Positions 1 through 5,906 of a stretch of DNA of 6,821 bases are shown here, in pieces. The notes beneath the pieces are model-generated. The model was not told where the DNA came from. It made no database searches and saw nothing but the letters and a program-made list of their open reading frames with translations. The first letter of the stretch is position 1. The number at the start of each line of letters is the position of its first letter. Both the position numbers and the translations under genes were made by a program. Source of the stretch: Gammaproteobacteria bacterium (lineage in GTDB: Bacteria; Pseudomonadota; Gammaproteobacteria; Thiohalomonadales; Thiohalomonadaceae); contig JADFYS010000107.1 in the NCBI GenBank assembly GCA_015232955.1, forward strand, positions 1-6,821. The letters are read 5' to 3'.

Positions 1-1346
1 ACTTTGCCCGGATCGCTCCCCTCTTCCGGGATTACAGCCCCTTCAACCGCCACCTTAATCCAGAAAGAGGCACTATCCTGCTGTTCAAAGAAGACATCGC
101 GCACCAGGCGGGCAGTGACCCCAACCGGTGAGCCGTCCCCCTGGAGGGTGGGTAGACTCTGGGAGAGGGGGGGGGTGACAACAGGGGAGGTGTAGGGTGT
201 GGTGTGGGTCTGGCTGGAAAAGCTGAATTGGTTCACCTCTGTCGCGCTGTTGAGATTGGGTTGAACCAGAAGAAGATAGCCACCCACATTGATGGCCACC
301 AGAATGAGGGTGATGAGGAGGAGTTCACCCCAACCTCTCCAGCCACGCCCTTCACCACTATAGTCATCTTCTCCGCTGGAGAGGATCCAGCTCTCTTCCG
401 GGGTCTCGGACCAGCCCGGTCTCCACCCCTCTTTCACCACTCTCGCTTCAAAATAGAATGATTCGATAAAGAAGAGCGACTGAAAGGTGATGAAGAAATA
501 GAGTAGAAAAGAGGTGATAAGGGAGAGGAGAGCGATGATCAGACCCCCTCCCAGCAGCCCGGAGAGGAGCCAGATCGGTACCATGACCAAGAGGAAGAGG
601 AGGATGGTGACAAGCCCGAGGAGGATAAAGTGGCCCAACATCCGCAGTCGTATCCCCTCTGCCAGCTCCCAGGCGCGGGAGAGGATGTCGAGGGGGCCTC
701 TGTTTTCAAGAATGGCGATAGGCGCAGCGAGAATCAGGGTGAGTGAGAGCCAGATGGTGAAGAGAAAAGAGGCGAGTAGCCACCATAACATCCCGCCAAT
801 GGCGGAACCGATGAGGGTGAAGGCGAGTTGCGCAAGAAGGGTGAAGAGGGCGAGGAGAGAGATGGCATTAATAAAGTCGGGGAGTCGACGCAGGCTGCTC
901 TTCATTGCCGCAAGGATTCCGGCGCGTTCACCGCTAACGAGAGAGGCGGCAGGGAGGTGGAAGCTGGCACCCTGAAACCAGAAGAGGAAGAGGAGTGAGA
1001 GGAGAAAGCCACCTCCCATCGCCAATAGCGTCAGGGGATCGAATAGAGTGGAGAAGAGCTGCAGGGGGTTTGGAGGGGCGCCGGGGCTGCTTCCGGCCAT
1101 AGAGAGGGACATCATGGTGGAGGCGATATTGGCGCTTCCGGCAAAGATGCCGAGGGCGATGGCAGCGATGGAGAGGATGAAAAAGATGATCCCCAAAGCC
1201 ACCATGGTGCCCAGATTGCGTTTGAAGAGTTCTACTCCCCAGCCAAAGCGGCGGCGAAAAGAGAGCGGGAGGGGGCCTTGCTCTCCGTTTGCATCAGAAT
1301 CTGCGCCGGAGGGCACCCCCTTTTTCGAGAAAATAGTAAACGCCAT
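1..1346 (-). CDS. Multi-pass inner-membrane protein of unknown function, C-terminus cut by the window edge
   Basis: I read an open frame of 448 codons from ATG at 1346 off the left edge with no stop. A Shine-Dalgarno GGGAGG (1360-1355) lies 8 bases before the ATG. The first 45 residues are hydrophilic with a basic stretch (RRR at 31-33), suggesting a cytoplasmic start. Hydrophobic segments lie at roughly 47-70, 106-128, 161-181, 184-210, 236-262, 265-294 and 340-361. A Trp- and acid-rich loop (about 305-340) precedes the last helix. From about 362 the chain is soluble, with a Ser/Thr/Pro-rich stretch (375-400) and then what looks like the start of a folded domain (405-448). The segment SRAWELAEGIRLRMLGH (223-239) recalls loops in membrane domains of the GPDPase_memb / DUF975 sort, but this is a weak resemblance and I assign no function. 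Periplasmic placement of the C-terminal part is inferred from helix count. Coding is sure, identity is not. Confidence 0.85.
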   Translation of the reverse strand, partial: MAFTIFSKKGVPSGADSDANGEQGPLPLSFRRRFGWGVELFKRNLGTMVALGIIFFILSIAAIALGIFAGSANIASTMMSLSMAGSSPGAPPNPLQLFSTLFDPLTLLAMGGGFLLSLLFLFWFQGASFHLPAASLVSGERAGILAAMKSSLRRLPDFINAISLLALFTLLAQLAFTLIGSAIGGMLWWLLASFLFTIWLSLTLILAAPIAILENRGPLDILSRAWELAEGIRLRMLGHFILLGLVTILLFLLVMVPIWLLSGLLGGGLIIALLSLITSFLLYFFITFQSLFFIESFYFEARVVKEGWRPGWSETPEESWILSSGEDDYSGEGRGWRGWGELLLITLILVAINVGGYLLLVQPNLNSATEVNQFSFSSQTHTTPYTSPVVTPPLSQSLPTLQGDGSPVGVTARLVRDVFFEQQDSASFWIKVAVEGAVIPEEGSDPGK

Positions 1347-1365
1347 TAACCTGCCCTCCCTCGGG

Positions 1366-1394
1366 AATAGATACGGTGCCTCTATTAAACCCAA
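1366..1394 (-). promoter_or_regulatory. Possible weak sigma70-type promoter for the membrane protein gene
   Basis: On the minus strand TTGGGT (1394-1389) and TCTATT (1371-1366) are separated by 17 bases and lie about 20 bases upstream of the ATG at 1346. Each hexamer matches the consensus only partly (3/6 and 4/6), and the leader would be very short. The gene needs some start signal if the palindrome at 1424-1592 stops transcription from the rib operon. This is a guess from spacing. Confidence 0.2.
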
Positions 1395-1423
1395 AGCAGG
1401 GGTGGTCTACAAGTACAAAGTGG

Positions 1424-1592
1424 GTATATAACCCAATGTCATTAAGTTAGGGGTGGGGATGCCCGCTACCCGATTGGCGGGACGCCGTAAACCCATCCAT
1501 GGGGGCTTGACGATGGCGTCCATGCCATCGACACCCGTCAATCGGGTAGCGAACATCCCTTCGCAGTCACTAACTTAATAGCATTGGTATAC
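1424..1592. repeat. Large imperfect palindrome, MITE-like or REP-like intergenic element
   Basis: The arms pair over most of their length: CCAATG (1433-1438) with CATTGG (1582-1587), ATTAAGTTAG (1441-1450) with CTAACTTAAT (1570-1579, perfect), GGGATG (1456-1461) with CATCCC (1554-1559), and the 18 bases 1464-1481 with 1534-1551 (17 of 18). The centre holds a further hairpin, CGATGGC (1511-1517) with GCCATCG (1524-1530). TATA occurs just outside both ends (1425-1428 and 1588-1591) and could be a target duplication or part of the ends. There is no room for a transposase, so if mobile it is non-autonomous. Central words such as CCCATCCATGGGGGCTTG resemble intergenic palindromic repeats I associate with gammaproteobacterial genomes, but I could not check this. 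It sits between two genes on the same strand and could fold in the transcript and reduce readthrough from the rib operon. Confidence 0.8.
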
Positions 1593-1619
1593 AACCCCCC
1601 TTCGTGATCACTTTATAGC

Positions 1620-2279
1620 TTACTGAATCAACTCCATCACCTTCCCTCTCTGCTGCAGCTCAAGCCGAGAGAGAAAGCTGAGACCAAGGAGTGGGCGTGA
1701 GGGCTGCTCGCCATCGATGACGATCGCCGTGGTGTTGTGGAGAAGGATCGTCCCGACGGTGATTTTATGGATCACAATCTGATATCCGGTGGTGATGCCA
1801 GAGGCGGTTTCGGCCCGGACGGGGTCTCCCTGCTGGCGATAGCGGATCCCAAGCCTCTCGGCCAGAGGGCGGTTGAGGACAACAGCCTGCGCCCCTGTAT
1901 CTACCAGAAACTCCACCGCTTGATCGTTAATCTCCCCCTCAATCCGGTACATACCATCGAGATCGGGGAGGATGGTCACCTGCTTGGGGGGAGCACTCTG
2001 ATACTGGCTGCCGATAGAGCTGTCGAGAGCGAGATAGAAGCTGTGGTCGCGCTGTTCCAGCCAGGCACCGTCGCTATCACTTTTGATCAGTTTAACCCCT
2101 TCGGGGGAGCTTTCGCCGCGGGTGAGCATCCGGCGGTTACCATCGATGGTTAATAGCACTTTGCTCCCGAAGAGGGCGACGACTCGAATCTCCTCTGCGG
2201 CTAGTGGTTGGGATCCGGATCCCATAGCTGCGAGGAGGAGGAGAAGGGGGGTGGCGAGCCGGATGTTTAGAATAGCCAT
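1620..2279 (-). CDS. Retropepsin-like aspartic protease (clan AA, TIGR02281-like), exported
   Basis: The 219-residue protein has an N-terminal signal-like stretch: a short Asn/Arg-containing start, a hydrophobic run at 9-19, and probable cleavage near LAA|EE (28/29). Residues 30-95 form a poorly conserved region. The retropepsin fold follows: FLVDTGA (124-130, catalytic Asp127), then LNRPLAERLGI (135-145), an Ala-Ser-Gly flap region near 158-162, and the closing hydrophobic-Gly motif LLGLSFLSRLE (197-207). This order is that of single-domain bacterial clan AA proteases, which are expected to work as dimers because each chain gives one DTG. The substrate is unknown and the site of action is inferred to be the periplasm. 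The ATG overlaps the pgpA end by 13 bases and has no clear Shine-Dalgarno, so translation is probably coupled to pgpA. It appears to be the last gene of the rib operon. Family assignment is firm, role open. Confidence 0.9.
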   Translation of the reverse strand: MAILNIRLATPLLLLLAAMGSGSQPLAAEEIRVVALFGSKVLLTIDGNRRMLTRGESSPEGVKLIKSDSDGAWLEQRDHSFYLALDSSIGSQYQSAPPKQVTILPDLDGMYRIEGEINDQAVEFLVDTGAQAVVLNRPLAERLGIRYRQQGDPVRAETASGITTGYQIVIHKITVGTILLHNTTAIVIDGEQPSRPLLGLSFLSRLELQQRGKVMELIQ

Positions 2280-2776
2280 ATCAGTAACTGTAACAGCAGG
2301 AGGGCGTAGAGACCCGCCAGCAGATCATCCACCATGATCCCCAGCCCCCCCGCCATTTCGCGGTCGAGGCGGTCGATTGGCCACGGCTTGACAATATCAA
2401 AGAGACGAAAGAGGAGGAAACCGAGGAGAATCCACCACCACTCGCCGTCGGTAGTGGTAGAGAGCAGTGAGACGGTGACCCAGTAACCGACAAATTCGTC
2501 CCAGACGATGGCGCCGTGATCGTGGCGCTGCAGGCGGTGGGCGGTCTCTCCGCAGATGTAGATTCCAGCTACAAAGGCGAGGAGGGTCAAGGCGCAGTAG
2601 AGCGGTAGGGGTAGGGGTTGCAACAGGAGGTAGAGCGGGATTGCGGCAACGGTGCCTGCTGTCCCGGGGGCTTTGGGTGCAAGTCCTGAACCGAAGCCCA
2701 ACCCGAGAAACATCACCGGCTGCAGCAGATCGCGGGGGCGGGGATCGCGACCGTGGTTAGATGGGGGGGGGATCAC
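2267..2776 (-). CDS. pgpA: Phosphatidylglycerophosphatase A
   Basis: PgpA removes phosphate from phosphatidylglycerophosphate to give phosphatidylglycerol at the inner membrane. The 169-residue product shows the family blocks in order: GFGSGLAPKAPGTAGT (27-42), HDHGAIVWDEFVGYW (85-99), FRLFDIVKPWPIDRLDR (123-139) and GGLGIMVDDLLAG (143-155), with hydrophobic segments between and at the C-terminus. E. coli PgpA is about the same length. I chose the GTG at 2776: AGGAGG (2786-2781) sits just upstream, the GTG overlaps the thiL stop as GTGA, and the frame upstream has no family character. A run of nine C follows directly in codons 2-5 (Pro-Pro-Pro at 3-5), making this start a possible slippage site. 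ATG at codon 22 is a less likely start, because it would leave almost nothing before the first conserved block. The gene lies after thiL, a frequent gammaproteobacterial order. Confidence 0.95.
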   Translation of the reverse strand: MIPPPSNHGRDPRPRDLLQPVMFLGLGFGSGLAPKAPGTAGTVAAIPLYLLLQPLPLPLYCALTLLAFVAGIYICGETAHRLQRHDHGAIVWDEFVGYWVTVSLLSTTTDGEWWWILLGFLLFRLFDIVKPWPIDRLDREMAGGLGIMVDDLLAGLYALLLLQLLIWLF

Positions 2777-3762
2777 AGCACCTCCTGACGGAAATGGTCG
2801 AAACCACCAAGCTTCCCGGGATCGAAGGTGGTGCTGCCGCCATCGGCCGCGATTAGGGTCAACCCGCTGTCGTTGGTGATGGTGCCGATACGGTGGATGG
2901 GGGTGTGACAATTGGTCGCAATCTGCTCCAGCTGTCCACAGCGACTTTTGGGGACGGTAAAGAGCAGTTCATAATCATCGCCGCCACTGAGCATCAACCG
3001 CTGTTGTTCCGATGCGGATGGAAAATGGTGGCGCAGTTGTGGTGAAGCGGGGATCTCCAGAAGGGCAATCTCTGCGCCAACGCCGCTGGCGGAGAGAAGA
3101 TGTCCAAGGTCGGCACATAGACCGTCTGAGATATCGATGGCTGCGGTGGCGATCTGCCGTAGCTGCTGCCCAAGAGCGACTCGGGGTGTGGGGCGGTTGA
3201 GGCGTGCAATCAGCTCTGGGGCATCCAGCCCCTCTCTCTTCGCCTTTAGCCCTGCCGCTCCATCCCCTACCGTTCCTGAAACAAAGATTGCATCCCCAAC
3301 GCCGGCACCGCTACGGCGCAGGGCCTCCCCCGATGGCACGGATCCGAGGGCCTGAATGGTGATGGTGAGCGCTCCGCGGACGGTGTCGCCGCCGATCAGC
3401 TCCACTGCAGCGTGATCTGCAAGCTGAAACAGGCCGTTGGCAAAACCTTCAAGAAACCGGGGATCGGCTTCAGGCAGGGCGAGCGCCAGGGTGAACCAGC
3501 GAGGAGTGGCCCCCATCGCGGCAAGGTCACTTAGATTGACCGCAAGCGCCTTATAGCCGATATCCTCGCTTGAGGTGTCGAGGGGGAAGTGGTGACCGGC
3601 GATGAGGGTGTCGACGGTGACCACCAGCTCCTGTTCGGGAGTAATCCGGGTGAGGGCGGCATCATCGCCGATGGCGAGAAGGGTGGTGGCAGAGTGGGGG
3701 CGATTGCGGACGAAGTAGCGCTGGATGAGATCAAATTCGGAGAGAGGAGGGGGACCACCCAT
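2773..3762 (-). CDS. thiL: Thiamine-monophosphate kinase
   Basis: ThiL uses ATP to phosphorylate thiamine monophosphate to thiamine diphosphate, the active cofactor, in the cytoplasm. The 329-residue protein has the expected length and the AIR-synthase-like two-domain layout. Visible motifs are IGDDAAL (31-37, metal-binding acids), VDTLIAGHHF (50-59), KALAVNLSDLAAMGA (71-85), IGGDTVRG (123-130), SGTVGDGAAG (162-171), IDISDGLCADLGHLL (209-223) and LSGGDDYELLFTV (258-270). All follow E. coli ThiL closely and no key residue seems missing. The ATG overlaps the nusB stop as TGATG, so translation is probably coupled. The start gives a short MGGPPPL lead before the conserved SEFDLIQRYF (8-17). The 3' end overlaps the pgpA GTG start by four bases and contains the pgpA ribosome binding site. 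Confidence 0.97.
   Translation of the reverse strand: MGGPPPLSEFDLIQRYFVRNRPHSATTLLAIGDDAALTRITPEQELVVTVDTLIAGHHFPLDTSSEDIGYKALAVNLSDLAAMGATPRWFTLALALPEADPRFLEGFANGLFQLADHAAVELIGGDTVRGALTITIQALGSVPSGEALRRSGAGVGDAIFVSGTVGDGAAGLKAKREGLDAPELIARLNRPTPRVALGQQLRQIATAAIDISDGLCADLGHLLSASGVGAEIALLEIPASPQLRHHFPSASEQQRLMLSGGDDYELLFTVPKSRCGQLEQIATNCHTPIHRIGTITNDSGLTLIAADGGSTTFDPGKLGGFDHFRQEVL
2781..2786 (-). promoter_or_regulatory. Ribosome binding site that fixes the pgpA start
   Basis: AGGAGG on the minus strand lies within the last codons of thiL, four bases before GTG at 2776. It is a full Shine-Dalgarno match and argues for the GTG over the ATG at codon 22 and over upstream starts in the same frame. 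Confidence 0.7.
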
Positions 3763-4196
3763 CAGGTGCCCTTACGCGCCTGAACCTCAAGCGGGCGGAG
3801 GGTGGCAGCAGCTTTATCGAGGATTGTGTTGATATAGCGGTGGCTCTGATCCGCCCCGAACTCTTTCGCCAGCTCAACCCCTTCGTTAATGATCACCCTA
3901 AACGGGATCTCCGGCCGCGACCGAAGCTCGTAGACCCCGATACGGAGGATTGCAGATTCGATCGGGTCGAGGCTATCGACAGAGCGGTCGAGGTGGGGGC
4001 GGTTGATGTTATCGATCTCATCGAGGGCGGCCGGGATCTGGTGCAGCAGTTCGCAGAAGTAGTCGATCTCGACCCCCTTCATCTCCTGTTCGCGCAGGAA
4101 CTGCTGCTCAATATCGCTGATCGCCAGCCCGGTAAGTTGCCACTGATAGAGTGCCTGGACGAGCCGTTGTCGGGCGAGATGGCGCTGTCTGCTCAT
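3762..4196 (-). CDS. nusB: Transcription antitermination protein NusB
   Basis: NusB binds boxA RNA together with NusE (ribosomal protein S10) and supports antitermination on rRNA operons. The 144-residue protein is all-helical in character and close to the usual length (E. coli 139). Family blocks are ARQRLVQALYQW (8-19, basic N-terminal helix involved in RNA binding), ILRIGVYEL (83-91) and INEGVELAKEFGADQSHRYINTILDKAA (103-130, split here by known E. coli equivalents INEAIELAKSFGA and VLDKAA). The ATG at 4196 has no Shine-Dalgarno; the 30-base gap to ribH is almost all C, A and T on the coding strand. It is in frame with ribH, whose TAA is 33 bases upstream, so it probably depends on ribosomes arriving from ribH. 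The stop overlaps thiL as TGATG. The ribH-nusB-thiL-pgpA order is a common one and supports the call. Confidence 0.97.
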   Translation of the reverse strand: MSRQRHLARQRLVQALYQWQLTGLAISDIEQQFLREQEMKGVEIDYFCELLHQIPAALDEIDNINRPHLDRSVDSLDPIESAILRIGVYELRSRPEIPFRVIINEGVELAKEFGADQSHRYINTILDKAAATLRPLEVQARKGT

Positions 4197-4226
4197 TTGA
4201 ATGGGTGGGGGGTGAGGGGGATCGCC
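4197..4226 (-). promoter_or_regulatory. C-rich, G-poor nusB leader without Shine-Dalgarno (possible rut-like stretch)
   Basis: On the transcript strand the gap reads as runs of C broken by A and T (for example CCCCCTCACCCCCCACCC), with G only near the ribH stop. C-rich, G-poor, unstructured RNA is the type of sequence Rho loads on. No purine-rich ribosome site lies before the nusB ATG. A role in Rho loading or nusB control is inference only. Confidence 0.25.
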
Positions 4227-4700
4227 TTAGGAGAAGGCTCGTAGCAGATTGACCATCTCAATCACCGAGAGCGCCGCTTCTGCCCCTTTATTCCCCGCCT
4301 TGGTGCCAGAGCGCTCGATCGCCTGTTCAATGGTATCCACAGTCAAGACACCGAAGGCGATGGGGATATCTTCAGCGAGTGAGACCGAGGCGAGACCCTT
4401 GGTACACTCTCCAGCGACATAGTCGAAATGGGGGGTCCCACCACGAATCACCGCCCCGAGGGCGATAATGGCGTCAAACCGCTTCTGTCGCGCCAGGCGC
4501 TGGGTGATGAGGGGGATCTCAAACGCGCCGGGGACACGGACGATCTCCATCTCATCTTTTTTTGCACCGTGGCGGAGGAGGCAGTCCACCGCCCCTTCCA
4601 GCAGATGCTCCACCACAAAGCTGTTAAAACGGCCGACAACGATACCAAAACGGATGCCGTTGATGGTGAGATCCCCTTCGGTGGTTTGAATATGTTTCAC
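4227..4700 (-). CDS. ribH: 6,7-dimethyl-8-ribityllumazine synthase (riboflavin synthase beta chain)
   Basis: RibH condenses 3,4-dihydroxy-2-butanone 4-phosphate with 5-amino-6-ribitylaminouracil to give the lumazine used by riboflavin synthase. The 157-residue protein matches the usual length (E. coli 156). Motifs are VVGRFNSF (21-28, substrate-binding Phe), VPGAFEIP (56-63), ALGAVIRGGTPHFDYV (80-95, with catalytic-type His91), and PIAFGVLTVDTIEQAIERSGTK in two parts (113-124 and 125-134) followed by AGNKGAEAA (135-143), which includes the conserved phosphate-contacting Arg130 region. The start is GTG at 4700 with AGGAG (4711-4707) six bases upstream. A 62-base gap separates it from the fusion gene upstream, the widest in the operon, and holds only a 5-bp stem (4743-4762), too weak for a terminator. 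The icosahedral assembly typical of the family cannot be judged from sequence alone. Confidence 0.98.
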   Translation of the reverse strand: MKHIQTTEGDLTINGIRFGIVVGRFNSFVVEHLLEGAVDCLLRHGAKKDEMEIVRVPGAFEIPLITQRLARQKRFDAIIALGAVIRGGTPHFDYVAGECTKGLASVSLAEDIPIAFGVLTVDTIEQAIERSGTKAGNKGAEAALSVIEMVNLLRAFS

Positions 4701-4762
4701 TCTTCTCTCCTGCTGGTGTTAATAAATAGGGTCGCCGCTATCTCTCACTGCTGCGCCTGAGA

Positions 4763-5878
4763 TTAGGGGTTCAGGGTTTCGGGGTCAATGTAGGCGGTCA
4801 CCTCCAGATCGTAGCCGGAGATGGCGTGAAGTTTTTTCGGTGTACCGAGAACCACCATTTTGTTGACGCCGAGATCGATCAAAATCTGGGCACCGATGCC
4901 GTAGGTGCGAAGGTCGCCACTCGCCTCGGTCGTCACTGCGGCGGCCCCCTCTTCATAGCTTTTAATGCGCTTGAGCAGGGTGTCGTTCTCCTCATCCTGA
5001 TTGAGGATGATCACCACCCCCCGTCCCGCCGCTTCGACATAATCGAGGGCGTGACGCAGCGGCCAGTGGCACTCCCCCTGTCGACTATCAAAGAGATCAC
5101 AGAGGGAGTCCTGCATATGGACTCTCACCGCAACCGGTTCGCCATCCGCCACCTCCCCCTTGGTCAGGGCGTAGTGGAGACGACGATGAATGAGATCGCG
5201 ATAGGTGAACATCTGAAAGTCGCCATGATGGGTCGGCATTGCACACGCTGCCACCCGCTCGATGGTCGGTTCGTTCTGTAGGCGGTGGTGGATGAGATCG
5301 GCCACGGTGCCGATTTTGAGGTTGTGCTCCTGGGCGAACCTCTCGAGATCGGGGCGACGGGCCATGGTGCCATCTTCGTTGAGGATCTCGACAATCACCC
5401 CCGCCGGTTCGTGGTCGGCAAGCCGCGCAAGGTCACACCCCGCTTCGGTGTGGCCGGCGCGGGTCAACACCCCGCCCGGTTGGGCCATCAGTGGAAAGAT
5501 GTGACCCGGCTGGACGATATCGGCAGGAGAGGCGTTGGGGGCGACTGCTGCGCGGACGGTGATGGCGCGGTCATAGGCGGAGATCCCGGTGGTGACCCCT
5601 TGTGACGCTTCGATCGAGACGGTGAAGTTGGTCCCTTGCGCCTCGCGGTTATTGGCGACCATCAGCGGTAGTTGTAGCTGCTGACAGCGTTCGCGGGTGA
5701 GGGTGAGACAGATCAGGCCGCGGCCGTATCGCGCCATAAAGTTGATATCCTCAGGGCGAATCATCGACGCGGCCATAATCAGGTCCCCTTCGTTTTCACG
5801 ATCCTCATCGTCCATCAGGATAACCATCTTGCCGAGACGAATATCCTCGATAATCTCTGAAATGGTGTTTAGTTCCAC
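4763..5878 (-). CDS. ribBA: RibBA-type fusion: 3,4-dihydroxy-2-butanone 4-phosphate synthase with a degenerate GTP cyclohydrolase II-like domain (RibBX type)
   Basis: The N-terminal half makes 3,4-dihydroxy-2-butanone 4-phosphate from ribulose 5-phosphate. It has DDEDRENEGD (23-32, metal and substrate acids), YGRGLICLTL (51-60), GHIFPL (125-130), RAGHTEA (140-146) and EILNEDGTMAR (164-174). The C-terminal half (about 205-371) resembles GTP cyclohydrolase II but is degenerate. Aligning RVHMQDSLC onward with E. coli RibA, the three zinc cysteines fall on Asp257, Gly268 and Cys270, the catalytic Tyr on Ile291, and the HRQEGRNIGL block on LNQDEENDTL (292-301). This matches the RibBX variant described in Proteobacteria, where the second domain lacks cyclohydrolase activity; a separate ribA is expected elsewhere. 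I chose GTG at 5878 (371 residues): GAGGA lies four bases upstream and the protein then begins like its homologues. The longer frame from 6166 would overlap ribE by 260 bases. Confidence 0.95.
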   Translation of the reverse strand: MELNTISEIIEDIRLGKMVILMDDEDRENEGDLIMAASMIRPEDINFMARYGRGLICLTLTRERCQQLQLPLMVANNREAQGTNFTVSIEASQGVTTGISAYDRAITVRAAVAPNASPADIVQPGHIFPLMAQPGGVLTRAGHTEAGCDLARLADHEPAGVIVEILNEDGTMARRPDLERFAQEHNLKIGTVADLIHHRLQNEPTIERVAACAMPTHHGDFQMFTYRDLIHRRLHYALTKGEVADGEPVAVRVHMQDSLCDLFDSRQGECHWPLRHALDYVEAAGRGVVIILNQDEENDTLLKRIKSYEEGAAAVTTEASGDLRTYGIGAQILIDLGVNKMVVLGTPKKLHAISGYDLEVTAYIDPETLNP

Positions 5879-5882
5879 AGTT

Positions 5883-5887
5883 TCCTC
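5883..5887 (-). promoter_or_regulatory. Ribosome binding site that fixes the ribBA GTG start
   Basis: GAGGA on the minus strand is four bases before GTG at 5878, in the 28-base gap after the ribE stop. No ATG lies in frame near this point, so the site supports GTG as the true start. Confidence 0.6.
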
Positions 5888-5906
5888 GACTCTTTGGGTA
5901 GGCGGG

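Noticed and set aside
4..1431. Four plus-strand open frames between 4 and 1431
   Set aside because: They are Arg/Ser/Pro-rich and lie opposite the continuous minus-strand membrane protein frame, which has clear helices and a ribosome site; they are antisense shadows.
1604..1611. GTGATCAC palindrome just after the protease stop
   Set aside because: Eight bases with no loop and no T run; too short to be called a terminator or operator.
1737..2153. Plus-strand 138-codon frame opposite the protease gene
   Set aside because: It is antisense to a protein with clear catalytic motifs and has no recognisable features of its own.
2777..2911. Upstream in-frame extension of pgpA starting at 2911
   Set aside because: It lies wholly within thiL, is His/Arg-rich shadow sequence, and GTG 2776 has AGGAGG just upstream.
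4557..4563. A7 run in ribH forming a slippery A-AAA-AAA heptamer
   Set aside because: It encodes a normal Lys-Lys pair in the family; a -1 shift meets a stop two codons later, and no stimulating stem is evident, so programmed frameshifting is not supported.
4743..4762. Possible terminator between ribBA and ribH
   Set aside because: The stem is only 5 bp (TCTCA/TGAGA) with no T run on the transcript strand; operon continuity is more likely.
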